This document shows positions 8,796 to 17,767 of a stretch of 49,674 nucleotides of DNA, piece after piece; position 1 is the stretch's first letter, and each line of letters starts with the position of its first letter. The notes beneath the pieces were generated by a model that ran no database searches, was not told the DNA's origin, and worked only from the letters and a program-made list of their open reading frames with translations. Both the position numbers and the translations under genes were made by a program. This DNA is from Castellaniella sp. (lineage in GTDB: Bacteria > Pseudomonadota > Gammaproteobacteria > Burkholderiales > Burkholderiaceae_B), in contig JAHRWZ010000034.1 of NCBI GenBank assembly GCA_019104865.1, forward strand, positions 1-49,674. The letters are read 5' to 3'.

Positions 8796-8829
8796 GCCGC
8801 GCGCCCTTTCCAGAGGGCGCGTGGCTTTT
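8796..8829 (+). terminator. Rho-independent terminator after the fad operon
   Basis: A 12-bp stem (8796-8807 with 8814-8825, one G-U pair) has a 6-base loop TTCCAG and is followed directly by TTTT. It lies 52 bases after the thiolase stop and 60 bases before pgi. Confidence 0.85.
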
Positions 8830-8891
8830 CAGGTGCATGAGAGGGCATGTGACCGACCCGTGAACGGCGGGCTTCACTTTATACTTTCGCC

Positions 8892-10481
8892 ATGTCCCAA
8901 GACCTCATGCCCACCGCGGGGGATGACTTGATCGCCCCGCTGACCGACTTGCCCGAATGGAAGCGCTTCGTCGTGGCGGCGCAGACCTGCGCGTCGCGCA
9001 CCGATGGCCTGGATCTGATCGAAGCACCCGGCCTGATGTTGGATGCCAGCGGTCAGCGCCATTCGCCCGCGCTGCTGGCCGCGGGCGAGGCGCTGCTGCA
9101 GGCCCGGGGTTTTACGGAACAGCGCCGCCGCCTCCTGGCCGGCGAGGCCGTCAACGTCACCGAAAACCGGGCGGCCTGGCATACCGTGTTGCGGTCCCCG
9201 ACAGCGCCAGCCGAGGTGCTGGCCGAGCGCGAGCGCATGGACGCCTGGGTGCGGCGCGCCGACGCCGAACGCCGCTGGCGCCATATCGTGCATGTCGGCA
9301 TCGGTGGCTCGGACTGGGGCGTGCGGCTGGCGGTGTCGGCCTTCGGTTATGCCGGCACCTGGCGTGATGTCCGCTTCGTCGCCAACATCGACGGCCATGC
9401 CATCGAGGGCGGCCTGGCTGGCCTGGATCCGCGCGACACCCTGGTGGTGCTGGTGTCGAAATCCTTCACTACCTCGGAAACCCTGGAAAACGGCGCCCGG
9501 GCCCGGGAATGGCTGATCGCCGCCGGGCTGGACCCTGCCGACCATCTCGTAGCGGTCACCGCCCAACCGGAACGCGCCCGTGCCTGGGGGATTCCGGATA
9601 CCCAGATTTTCAAGATCTGGGATTGGGTCGGCGGGCGCTTTTCGATCTGGTCCGCAGTCAGCCTGACCACCGCTCTGTCGGTGGGTTCGGACGTATTGGC
9701 GGGCTTGCGCATGGGCGCGGCCGCCATGGACACCCATTTTGCGCAGACGCCGCTGGCAGCCAACGCGCCGGTGCGCATGGCGCTGGCCGGCATCGTCAAT
9801 CGCAGCGTCCTGGGGCAGGGTTCGCTGAACATTGCTCCCTATGATTCCCGCCTGGCCAATCTGGTGCCCTATGTCCAGCAACTGGACATGGAATCCCTGG
9901 GAAAATCGGTCGACCAGGCCGGTCGCCCGGTGGGCGTGCCCACCGGGCCCGCTGTCTGGGGCATGCCGGGCACCGACGCCCAGCACACTTTTTTTCAGTG
10001 GATGCATCAGGGCAGCGACGGCGCGCCGGTGGATTTCATCCTGTGCTGTCAGGCGGACCACCACTGGGCGGCGCATCATCGCCAGTTGCTGGCCAACTGC
10101 CTGGCCCAGCGCGAGGCCCTGATGCGCGGCAAGACGCTGGCGCAGGCGCGGGCCGAATGCCTGTCCGAGGGGATGACACCCGAACAGGCCGACTGGCTGG
10201 CGCCGCATCGAGTGCATCCGGGTGGGCGCCCCAACCATCTGATCGCACTGCCGCGCCTGTCGCCGTATTCATTGGGCGCGCTGCTGGCGCTGTACGAGCA
10301 TCGGGTGTTCACGCAGGGGCTGATCTGGGGGATCGATCCTTTTGACCAGTGGGGCGTGGAATACGGCAAGGTCCTGGCGCGCGGAATTGCGTCGGCCCTG
10401 ACGCCAGGCGCCGAAGTCCGGCCTGAATCCGCCGGTCATGATGTATCGACTTGTCACTGGATAGAGCAACTGCGGCGCTGA
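8892..10481 (+). CDS. pgi: Glucose-6-phosphate isomerase
   Basis: 529-residue cytoplasmic enzyme that interconverts glucose-6-phosphate and fructose-6-phosphate. Sugar-isomerase motifs are clear: VHVGIGGSDWG, VLVSKSFTTSETL, VGGRFSIWSAVSL, and GTDAQHTFFQWMHQG with the His of the active site; the C-terminus has QWGVEYGKVLA. Length is near the E. coli enzyme (549). The ATG at 8892 begins MSQDLMPTAGDD. The next gene, ddpX, starts 14 bases after the stop, so pgi may be read through into the dipeptide operon. Confidence 0.97.
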   Translation: MSQDLMPTAGDDLIAPLTDLPEWKRFVVAAQTCASRTDGLDLIEAPGLMLDASGQRHSPALLAAGEALLQARGFTEQRRRLLAGEAVNVTENRAAWHTVLRSPTAPAEVLAERERMDAWVRRADAERRWRHIVHVGIGGSDWGVRLAVSAFGYAGTWRDVRFVANIDGHAIEGGLAGLDPRDTLVVLVSKSFTTSETLENGARAREWLIAAGLDPADHLVAVTAQPERARAWGIPDTQIFKIWDWVGGRFSIWSAVSLTTALSVGSDVLAGLRMGAAAMDTHFAQTPLAANAPVRMALAGIVNRSVLGQGSLNIAPYDSRLANLVPYVQQLDMESLGKSVDQAGRPVGVPTGPAVWGMPGTDAQHTFFQWMHQGSDGAPVDFILCCQADHHWAAHHRQLLANCLAQREALMRGKTLAQARAECLSEGMTPEQADWLAPHRVHPGGRPNHLIALPRLSPYSLGALLALYEHRVFTQGLIWGIDPFDQWGVEYGKVLARGIASALTPGAEVRPESAGHDVSTCHWIEQLRR

Positions 10482-10495
10482 TCGGGGTAGGTAGC

Positions 10496-11056
10496 ATGAC
10501 GGATCTGATTGAACTGACACAAGATGACGGCCTGCAGATCGCGCTGGTGTACGCGACGGCGGACAATTTGATCGGGCGTCCCATTTATGCGCCCGACGCG
10601 CGCTGCGCCTTGCGCCCAGAAGCGGCGGCATGCCTGCGTCGGGCCGCCCAGGCGGCCTGGCGGGCCGGGCTGGCGCTGGTGGTCTATGACGCCTATCGAC
10701 CCGCGGCGGCCCACGCTGTGTTCTGGAAAGCTTTGCCGGATCCGCGCTATGTGGCCGATGCCTCCCAGGGGTCCAACCATACGCGCGGGGTGGCCGTGGA
10801 TGTCGGCTTGCTGGAAATCAGTGGAGAACCGCTGGACATGGGGACGGGGTTCGACGACATGCGCGAACAGTCCCATCATGACCGTGATGACTTGCCGTCC
10901 GAGATTCAGCGCAACCGCCAGCTGCTGCTGGGCATCATGCTGCAGGCCGGTTTCCGGTCGATTCCCACGGAATGGTGGCATTACGAATTGCCGAACGCGC
11001 AGGAATATGCGTTACTGCCGGACAATGAGATGGTCCAGGTGTATCACACCCATTAG
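10496..11056 (+). CDS. ddpX: D-alanyl-D-alanine dipeptidase, VanX/DdpX type
   Basis: 186-residue zinc dipeptidase that splits D-Ala-D-Ala. The VanX pattern is intact: zinc ligands His95 and Asp102 in SNHTRGVAVD and His162 in TEWWHYE, the catalytic base Glu159, and Arg68 in VYDAYRP, matching VanX Arg71. The ATG at 10496 (MTDLIELTQDD) was preferred over the in-frame TTG at 10451, which would overlap pgi. The absence of a signal peptide puts it in the cytoplasm. It leads a ddpA-B-C-D-F set in the same order as in E. coli, which argues for feeding on or recycling cell-wall D-Ala-D-Ala rather than vancomycin resistance; no vanH or vanA is present. Confidence 0.9.
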   Translation: MTDLIELTQDDGLQIALVYATADNLIGRPIYAPDARCALRPEAAACLRRAAQAAWRAGLALVVYDAYRPAAAHAVFWKALPDPRYVADASQGSNHTRGVAVDVGLLEISGEPLDMGTGFDDMREQSHHDRDDLPSEIQRNRQLLLGIMLQAGFRSIPTEWWHYELPNAQEYALLPDNEMVQVYHTH

Positions 11057-11104
11057 GCCATCCGATGGACCAGTCGTAATCATCTGATAGGACGGGGGCA
11101 TACC

Positions 11105-12667
11105 ATGCAATTCGTGTTTCAGACCCGCATACGCCGGGCAGTGCTGGCCAGCTTGATGGGGATCGGGGCCATGGCCCTGACGGGTGGGGTAATTGCAGCG
11201 ACGCCGGCCGATACGCTGGTCATTGGCAAGCCCGCCGACCCTCAGACGCTGGATCCGGCGGTTACGATCGACAACAACGATTGGACGGCCACCTATCCGG
11301 CGTATCAGCGCCTGATGCGCTATAAGCAGATCGACGGCAAGGGCTCCACCGAGGTCGAGGGCGATCTGGCTGCCAGCTGGTCGGCGTCTCCCGACAATCT
11401 GGTCTGGACCTTCACCCTGAGTGCCGGCCAGCAGTTCTCGGACGGCACAGCTGTCGATGCTCAGGCCGTGAAAGCCTCTTTCGAGAGACTGCTGGCGAAG
11501 AAACAAGGGCCATCCGAGGCCTTTCCCGCTGATATGAAAATCGATGCGGTGGATGCCGGGACGGTGCGTTTCACCCTGAAGAAGCCCTTCGCCCCCTTCC
11601 TGTATACCCTGGCCAACAACGGTGCTTCCATCGTCAATCCCAAGGCCATGCAGCGCCCGGACGCCGATGCCTGGCTGTCCGGGCACACGGCCGGGTCGGG
11701 CCCTTACCAACTGGTTTCCTGGCAAAAGGGTCAGGCGCTGACACTGGAACGCAACCCGCATTACGCCGGTTCCAAGAAACCCGTGCTGGACAAATTCGTG
11801 GTCAAGATCGTGCCCGAATCCTCTGCCCGGCGGCTGCAACTGCAGAAGGGCGATCTGGACGTGGCCGAGGAACTGCCGGTCGATCAATTGCAGGCCCTGA
11901 AAAAGGGCAAATCCGTACGCGTGGCTGAATTTCCATCCCTGCGCGTGACCTATCTGTACTTGAACAATGCCAAAGGCCCGCTGCAAAGCATCGACCTGCG
12001 TCACGCGGTGGTCGATGCCCTGGATTACAAGGGCATTGTCGATGGCATCATGATGGGGCAGGCCAGGCAGACGCGCGGCCCGATTCCTGAAGGCATGTGG
12101 GGTTATGATGCTGATCTGCCACTACCCAAGCAAGACGTGCCGGCCGCCAAGGCCCTGGTGAAGAAGGCAGGCGGTGTCAAATCCCCGCTGCTGCTGCGCT
12201 ATTCGACCCAGGATCCGGCCTGGGAACCCATTGCCCTGACTGTACAGGCCAATCTGGCTGCGGTCGGTGTGTCGGTCAAACTCGAAAAACTGGCCAATGC
12301 CACGCTGCGCGAGAATCTGGGACAGGGCAATTTCGATATCTCCATCGGCAACTGGAGCCCGGACTTCGCCGATCCCTACATGTTCACCAGCTATTGGTTC
12401 GATTCGGACAAGAAGGGTCTGGCCGGCAATCGATCTTTCTATTCCAACCCTCAAGTGGATGGCTGGCTGCGCGAAGCCGCCACGCTCAGCGATCAGGCAA
12501 AACGCGTCGCTTTGTACAAAAAGGTCCAGGAACAGGTCATCAAGGATGCGGCCTATGCCTATCTGTACCAGAAGAATTACCAGGTCGGTGTGGGGGCCAA
12601 TGTGCAGGGTTTCGTCTTCAATCCCATGCTGGAGCGTGTCTTCAATGTCGCCGACATGAAGAAATGA
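11105..12667 (+). CDS. ddpA: Periplasmic dipeptide-binding protein of an ABC importer (SBP family 5, DdpA-like)
   Basis: 520-residue solute receptor. Residues 1-32 form a typical Sec signal peptide (RRAVLASLMGIGAMALTGG, cut near VIAA-TPAD). The mature protein has the family-5 landmarks ADPQTLDPAVTIDNN and LAASWSASPDNLVWTFTL near the N-terminus, then SIVNPKAM, GSGPYQLVSW and NISIGNW-like NFDISIGNWSPDFADPY. It would capture dipeptides, probably D,D-dipeptides given the neighbouring DdpX. The start lies 48 bases after ddpX; the permease gene follows 58 bases downstream. Confidence 0.88.
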   Translation: MQFVFQTRIRRAVLASLMGIGAMALTGGVIAATPADTLVIGKPADPQTLDPAVTIDNNDWTATYPAYQRLMRYKQIDGKGSTEVEGDLAASWSASPDNLVWTFTLSAGQQFSDGTAVDAQAVKASFERLLAKKQGPSEAFPADMKIDAVDAGTVRFTLKKPFAPFLYTLANNGASIVNPKAMQRPDADAWLSGHTAGSGPYQLVSWQKGQALTLERNPHYAGSKKPVLDKFVVKIVPESSARRLQLQKGDLDVAEELPVDQLQALKKGKSVRVAEFPSLRVTYLYLNNAKGPLQSIDLRHAVVDALDYKGIVDGIMMGQARQTRGPIPEGMWGYDADLPLPKQDVPAAKALVKKAGGVKSPLLLRYSTQDPAWEPIALTVQANLAAVGVSVKLEKLANATLRENLGQGNFDISIGNWSPDFADPYMFTSYWFDSDKKGLAGNRSFYSNPQVDGWLREAATLSDQAKRVALYKKVQEQVIKDAAYAYLYQKNYQVGVGANVQGFVFNPMLERVFNVADMKK

Positions 12668-12725
12668 CGCTGCGTCCGTTCGTCCCTCTGGCGGCGAATG
12701 AACCTGGTTGCGAAGACCCGGCGGC

Positions 12726-13748
12726 ATGAACGGGTCGTGGTTGCCGGTCGCGGGCCGTCGCCTGCTGAGCCTGGTGTGGGTGGTGGTGGGCGTGTCCCTC
12801 ATCACGTTCGTCATTTCTCACCTGGTGCCGGGCGATCCGGCGCGGCTGGTGGCGGGCGATCGGGCCACCCCAGAGATCGTGGCTCATATCCGTACCCAAC
12901 TGGGATTGGACCTGCCACTGCCGCAGCAGTATCTGCGCTATATGGGGCAGCTATTGCAGGGGGATCTGGGGACGTCCATCCGTACGCACCGTCCGGTGTT
13001 GCAGGACATCGCCGCATTTTTCCCGGCGACGCTGGAACTGGCGCTCGTCGCCTTGATCCTGGCGACCTTGCTGGGAATTCCACTGGGGGTGGTGTCGGCC
13101 GTCCAACGCAATCGGTTCGCGGATCACGTTGCCCGCATCCTGGCCGTGGCGGGGATCTCCACGCCCGCATTCTGGCTGGGGTTGGGGCTGATCGTGGTGT
13201 TCTATGGCGATCTCGGCTGGCTGCCCGGCGGGGGCCGCCTCGATCAGGGCATGATGCCGCCGCCCACGGTCACCGGTTTGTACCTGATCGATGCCGCGCT
13301 GGCGGGCGACTGGCCAGTCTGGCGTAATGCGCTGTGGCACATGATCCTGCCGGCACTGACGCTGGGTTTCGTGCATCTGGGCGTGGTGGCGCGGCAGATC
13401 CGGTCCTCCATGCTGGAGCAGCTCGGTGAAGACTATGTGCGCACGGCCCGGGCATATGGCCTGTCGCCCTGGGCGGTGGTGTTGCGACATGCCCTGCCCA
13501 ATGCGCTGATTCCGTCCGTGACCGTGCTGGGCCTGGCCCTGGGCGATCTTCTGTATGGCGCTGTCCTGACGGAAACTGTCTTCGGCTGGCCCGGCATGGG
13601 GGCGTATGTGGTGGACTCCATCCAGGCGTTGGATTTTCCGGCCGTCATGGGGTTTGCCGTGGTGGTGTCCTTCGCGTATGTCGTGCTGAACCTGCTGGTC
13701 GATCTGCTGTACCGCCGGCTGGACCCACGCATCCGGGGGGTGGGGTGA
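12726..13748 (+). CDS. ddpB: Dipeptide ABC transporter permease, DppB/DdpB type
   Basis: 340-residue inner-membrane permease with about six transmembrane segments. It has the DppB N-terminal pattern (RLLSLVWVVVGVSLITFVIS, then LVPGDPARLVAG) and the EAA-type cytoplasmic loop EDYVRTARAYGLSPWAVVLRH before NALIPSVTVLG. The ATG at 12726 (MNGSWLPVAGRR) is chosen over an in-frame upstream start at 12708. Its stop overlaps the GTG start of ddpC by three bases (GTGA), showing translational coupling. Confidence 0.92.
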   Translation: MNGSWLPVAGRRLLSLVWVVVGVSLITFVISHLVPGDPARLVAGDRATPEIVAHIRTQLGLDLPLPQQYLRYMGQLLQGDLGTSIRTHRPVLQDIAAFFPATLELALVALILATLLGIPLGVVSAVQRNRFADHVARILAVAGISTPAFWLGLGLIVVFYGDLGWLPGGGRLDQGMMPPPTVTGLYLIDAALAGDWPVWRNALWHMILPALTLGFVHLGVVARQIRSSMLEQLGEDYVRTARAYGLSPWAVVLRHALPNALIPSVTVLGLALGDLLYGAVLTETVFGWPGMGAYVVDSIQALDFPAVMGFAVVVSFAYVVLNLLVDLLYRRLDPRIRGVG

Positions 13749-14578
13749 GCTATTTTCTCTATCAGCTGCGCCGCAGCCCGCTGATGCTGCTGGGCCTGAT
13801 CGTCCTGCTGGCGGTCGGGCTGGCCGTGGTGCTGGCCGGCTGGGTCGCTCCCCATGATCCCGAGAAGCTCGACCTGGTCCATCGCCTGGCGGCACCGTCG
13901 GCGCAGCACTGGTTCGGCACGGACGAGGTCGGGCGCGATATCTTCAGCAGGGTCCTGTACGGCGGGCGCCAATCCATCGGTGTGGGCTTGTTCGTGGCGG
14001 GTTGCGCCAGTGTGGTCGGGGCGATCATCGGCTGTTTTTCCGGAGTTCTGGGCGGTCGTATCGATGGGTTCATCATGCGGGTCATGGATGTGGTGCTGTC
14101 GGTCCCGTCGCTGGTGCTGATCATGGCGCTGGCGGCCGCGCTGGGGCCGAGCCTGTTCAACGCGATGCTGGCCATCACGCTGGTGCGGATACCCTTTTAT
14201 GTGCGGCTCGCTCGCGGCCAGACGCTCGGGATCCGCGAGATGGCCTATGTGCAGGCGGCCTGGACGTTCGGTGCGACTCGGCGTCACGTGGTGCGCTGGC
14301 ACGTGGTGCGCAACGCGGCTTCGCCGATCGTGGTTCAGGCCACACTGGATGTCGGGGGCGCGATCCTGATGGCCGCGGCCCTGGGGTTCATCGGATTGGG
14401 GGCGCAGCAGCCCACGGCGGAATGGGGTGCCATGGTCGCCACCGGCCGCAATTTCCTGCTGGATCAGTGGTGGTATACCGTGACGCCCGGGTGCGCCATT
14501 CTGGTGACGGCGCTGGCCTGTAATCTGGTGGGTGACGGTGTGCGCGATCTGCTCGATCCGAAGTCGAGGGTGAAGTAA
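13745..14578 (+). CDS. ddpC: Dipeptide ABC transporter permease, DppC/DdpC type
   Basis: 277-residue second permease subunit. The N-terminus has one membrane segment and the HWFGTDEVGRDIFSRVLYG motif of DppC proteins. The EAA loop is seen at REMAYVQAAWTFGATRRHVV, and GLGAQQPTAEWGAMV is near the C-terminus. GTG start at 13745 overlaps the ddpB stop. The TAA stop shares its last base with the ATG of ddpD (TAATG). Confidence 0.92.
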   Translation: MSYFLYQLRRSPLMLLGLIVLLAVGLAVVLAGWVAPHDPEKLDLVHRLAAPSAQHWFGTDEVGRDIFSRVLYGGRQSIGVGLFVAGCASVVGAIIGCFSGVLGGRIDGFIMRVMDVVLSVPSLVLIMALAAALGPSLFNAMLAITLVRIPFYVRLARGQTLGIREMAYVQAAWTFGATRRHVVRWHVVRNAASPIVVQATLDVGGAILMAAALGFIGLGAQQPTAEWGAMVATGRNFLLDQWWYTVTPGCAILVTALACNLVGDGVRDLLDPKSRVK

Positions 14579-15624
14579 TGGCCGCCTCGCCCATCCTGGA
14601 TGTCAGGGATCTGTCGCTGGAATTTCCCGTGTATGGCGGGGCGGTCAAGGCACTCAATGGTGTCAGCCTGCGGGTGATGCCGGGCGAGATCGTCGGACTC
14701 GTGGGTGAATCGGGTTCCGGCAAGTCAGTGACCGCCATGGCCGCGCTGCGTCTGCTGCCGCCGGACAGCTACCGGGTGACAGGCGGCAGTCTGTGGCTGG
14801 CAGGCGAGGATGTCCTGTGCGCATCCGAATCCCGGGTGCGCCAGTGGCGTGGTCGTCGGGTGGCGATGATCTTCCAGGAGCCCATGACGGCCCTGAACCC
14901 GACGCAGCGCGTGGGTGACCAGATGATCGAAGTGTTGCGCGTGCACCGCCAACTCGGTCGGCGTGACGCGACCGCCCGCGCGCAATCCCTGCTGCGCGAG
15001 ATGATGATTCCGGATCCTGCCCAGGTGCTGCGGGCCTATCCTTTCGAATTGTCGGGCGGCATGCGCCAGCGTGTCATGGTGGCCATGGCGTTTTCCTGCG
15101 ATCCGGCGTTGCTGGTCGCGGACGAACCCACGACGGCGCTGGATGTCACCGTCCAGCGGCAGGTCTTGCAGTTGCTCAAGCACCATGCGCGTGAGCGGGG
15201 AACCGCCATCCTGTTCATCACGCATGACATGGCGGTCGTGTCGCAATTCTGCGACCGGGTGTATGTCATGTACGCAGGGATGGTGGTCGAGCACGGTCCC
15301 ACGCGGCAGGTACTGGGGGCCGCGATGCATCCCTATACGCGTGGCTTGCTGGGCGGGCTGCCGGAACGGGCGGCGCCGGGCGAGGATCTGGCGGCGATTC
15401 CGGGGCAGGTCCCGGATATGCGTCATCCCCCTTCCGGGTGTCTGTTCTTTGACCGCTGCGCGTTTGCCGATGATATGTGCCGCCGACGGCCGCCGCTGGC
15501 CGACCCTCCGGTCAACGTCCAGATTGAGGCCGAGGGGGCCGGGATACGAAGAGCCCATGTGGGATCCGCGGATCGTCAGGTCGCCTGCTGGCATCCGCAG
15601 GGCGTGACGGCGACAGGGGACTGA
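14578..15624 (+). CDS. ddpD: Dipeptide ABC transporter ATP-binding protein, DppD/DdpD type
   Basis: 348-residue ATPase. Walker A is GESGSGKSV near residue 43; EPMTALNPTQRVGDQ is the Q-loop, LSGGMRQRV the signature and LLVADEPTTALD Walker B. The oligopeptide/dipeptide C-terminal extension has the Cys pattern of the family (SGCLFFDRCAFADDMC...CWHPQG), which in relatives carries an iron-sulphur or metal site. It is coupled to ddpC by TAATG and lies 4 bases from ddpF. Confidence 0.93.
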   Translation: MAASPILDVRDLSLEFPVYGGAVKALNGVSLRVMPGEIVGLVGESGSGKSVTAMAALRLLPPDSYRVTGGSLWLAGEDVLCASESRVRQWRGRRVAMIFQEPMTALNPTQRVGDQMIEVLRVHRQLGRRDATARAQSLLREMMIPDPAQVLRAYPFELSGGMRQRVMVAMAFSCDPALLVADEPTTALDVTVQRQVLQLLKHHARERGTAILFITHDMAVVSQFCDRVYVMYAGMVVEHGPTRQVLGAAMHPYTRGLLGGLPERAAPGEDLAAIPGQVPDMRHPPSGCLFFDRCAFADDMCRRRPPLADPPVNVQIEAEGAGIRRAHVGSADRQVACWHPQGVTATGD

Positions 15625-15628
15625 TGGG

Positions 15629-16756
15629 ATGGCGACAGATTCGACGAACGAGGCGGTGGTCGCCGGTGGGCCGGAAAGTCCGGATCCGAGTGAGCCGAGC
15701 CTGACGGACCTCGGCAAGGACTGGGTGCTGGACGCCAGCGACATCACGGTGCGCTTTCCCGTGTCTCGCGATTGGCGCGGCCGGGCGGTCCGCTTCGCGC
15801 ACGCCATCAATGGCGTCACCCTGCGGATCAGGCGCGGCGAAGTCTTCGGTGTGGTGGGTGAGTCGGGTTGCGGCAAGAGCACCCTGGCCCAGGTTCTGGT
15901 GGGGCTCCTTCCCCCCACCGAAGGAGCCTTGCGCCGCCTGCCACAGGCGGATGGCCGTGAAGCCAACGTGCAGATCGTCTTTCAGGATCCTCAGTCCTCG
16001 CTGGATCCCCGTTTGCCGGCCTGGAAAGTGGTCGTGGAACCCATGGTGGTCCGGGGACGGCGCGCCATCACGAGCCGGGACGATTCGCCGACGCGGTCCG
16101 TCGCCCGCCCGGCGATGCGTGCGGACCGCGCCGCCTTGCGAGCCCGGGCGGCCGAGCTTGCCCTGCAGGTCGGATTGCGGCCTGAACATCTGGATCGCTA
16201 CGTGCATGAGTTTTCCGGTGGCCAGCGTCAGCGGCTGGCAATCGCCCGTGCCTTGTCTTCGGACCCCGATGTCATCGTGCTCGATGAGCCGACCTCGGCG
16301 CTGGATATTTCCGTGCAGGCGCAGATCCTGAATCTGCTGCAGGACCTGCGACGCCGCCATGGGCTGACCTATGTGCTGATTTCACACAACGTATCGGTCG
16401 TGCGTCACCTGTGCGACCGCGTTGCGGTCATGTATCTGGGTCAAGTCGTGGAGCAGGGACCGATAACCGCCGTGCTGGATGCGCCATGCCATCCCTACAC
16501 GCGCGAACTGCTGGATGCGGTTCCCCGTCTGGACCAACCTTGGGCTGAGAACATGCTGGCTGTGCCGGTCGAGTTGCCGGGCAATCGTGTCCTGCCGACA
16601 GGATGCTTCTTTCGTGATCGCTGCCCCTGGGCAACGGCGGGTTGCGAGCTGCCTCAGCGGCTGCTGGGGCGGCAGGATGCGCCAGAACACCGGGTCCGTT
16701 GCCATGTGGTGCTGAAGATTGAATTCGCCACAGAGCGCGGGTTACCCCTAACGTAG
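15629..16756 (+). CDS. ddpF: Dipeptide ABC transporter ATP-binding protein, DppF/DdpF type
   Basis: 375-residue second ATPase of the importer. Walker A is GESGCGKST, the Q-loop region is FQDPQSSLDPRLPAW, the signature FSGGQRQRL and Walker B VIVLDEPTSALD. The C-terminal extension has GCFFRDRCPWATAGC. Compared with relatives it carries a 25-30-residue Arg/Ser-rich insert after the Q-loop (GRRAITSRDDSPTRSVARP). The stop is about 120 bases before the start chosen for the Fis-type regulator. Confidence 0.92.
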   Translation: MATDSTNEAVVAGGPESPDPSEPSLTDLGKDWVLDASDITVRFPVSRDWRGRAVRFAHAINGVTLRIRRGEVFGVVGESGCGKSTLAQVLVGLLPPTEGALRRLPQADGREANVQIVFQDPQSSLDPRLPAWKVVVEPMVVRGRRAITSRDDSPTRSVARPAMRADRAALRARAAELALQVGLRPEHLDRYVHEFSGGQRQRLAIARALSSDPDVIVLDEPTSALDISVQAQILNLLQDLRRRHGLTYVLISHNVSVVRHLCDRVAVMYLGQVVEQGPITAVLDAPCHPYTRELLDAVPRLDQPWAENMLAVPVELPGNRVLPTGCFFRDRCPWATAGCELPQRLLGRQDAPEHRVRCHVVLKIEFATERGLPLT

Positions 16757-16875
16757 TTTTGCGACTGGTCGGCATCAGTCCATTTTCCTATCCTGTCGGT
16801 TCATTGGATGGATTCATGGATGGCGCGGTGCGGCTGCACGGTGGCCCCGCCGCGTCACTGACAAGGAGACCTGAA

Positions 16876-17658
16876 ATGCGGGAACGACTGGATTGTGCGT
16901 TGTTGGCCTTGGGGCAGGACGACTGGGTGGCGGCCCTGGGCGGGGGCCATCTGGGCGGGCGGTTGCAGCTGCATGTTCCGCCGTGGTCCGGGCATTCGGC
17001 CGAGGCCATGCTGGATGATCCGGCGCTGGCCCGGGGACGCTATGACGCGGGCCTGTTGTACGCGGATGAGTCATCGCTGCCAGCCTGGCGTACGGCCCTG
17101 GCATCCCGGGCGGGGCATCTGCCGGCAGTATTGCTGGTCTATGCGGTGGGGCTGCGGGCCCAGGCCATCCGCGATCTGATTGCGTTGGGCGCCACCGATT
17201 TCGTGCGGCCGCCGTTTTGCCCCGAAGAACTGCGCGCCCGGCTGGAGCACGCCTTGCATCGGCTGGCGCCCGTCGGTGTCGCGGAACCCGCGCCTGTCTA
17301 TGGCACCCTGGTTCCGGGACTGCCCATGGCAGTGGGGCCGCTGGCGACCCCCACCGAAGCGGATCTGTGCGCAACCATCCTGGATCGGTCCGGCTGCGAA
17401 CTCGAGGCCTATGCGGTGGCCCTGGCCATGCAGCGGGCGACCTCCAGGGATTCGTTTCGCGCCGCCAAGAGCCAGATCGTGGCGCGCTTCGAGCGCGCTT
17501 ACATCCGCGCCGCCCTGGGGCGGCATGGGGGCAATGTCACCCTGGCGGCGCGGATGGCCCAGAAGCATCGCCGCGCCTTCTGGGCGCTGATGCGCAAACA
17601 CGAGATCGACCCGACACCGTATCGGGGTGATGCGGAAGAAACATCGTCCGCCGCCTGA
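16876..17658 (+). CDS. Putative response-regulator-like protein with C-terminal Fis-type HTH
   Basis: 260 residues from the ATG at 16876, chosen because AAGGAGA stands 8 bases before it; an in-frame start at 16759 has no such site. The C-terminal 45 residues ([19 protein letters not shown], then [19 protein letters not shown]) fit the Fis/NtrC-type helix-turn-helix. The N-terminal part resembles a worn receiver domain: alternating segments and [22 protein letters not shown] match the end of a receiver, but no clear phospho-acceptor Asp or Lys context is seen. It could regulate the adjacent ddp operon; that is inferred from position only. Confidence 0.6.
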   Translation: MRERLDCALLALGQDDWVAALGGGHLGGRLQLHVPPWSGHSAEAMLDDPALARGRYDAGLLYADESSLPAWRTALASRAGHLPAVLLVYAVGLRAQAIRDLIALGATDFVRPPFCPEELRARLEHALHRLAPVGVAEPAPVYGTLVPGLPMAVGPLATPTEADLCATILDRSGCELEAYAVALAMQRATSRDSFRAAKSQIVARFERAYIRAALGRHGGNVTLAARMAQKHRRAFWALMRKHEIDPTPYRGDAEETSSAA

Positions 17659-17767
17659 CCCAAACGGGCGCCCCGGCATGGGGGGCGTCGGACGGGTAAA
17701 ATCCAGGGTCCCCCCATCGACGATCCGACGTTGCCGGGAAACCCCGACGTCCCACAGGAAAACCGAC

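Noticed and set aside
10496..11056. Vancomycin-resistance vanX
   Set aside because: No vanH or vanA nearby, and the ddpABCDF context points to D-dipeptide use in a Gram-negative.
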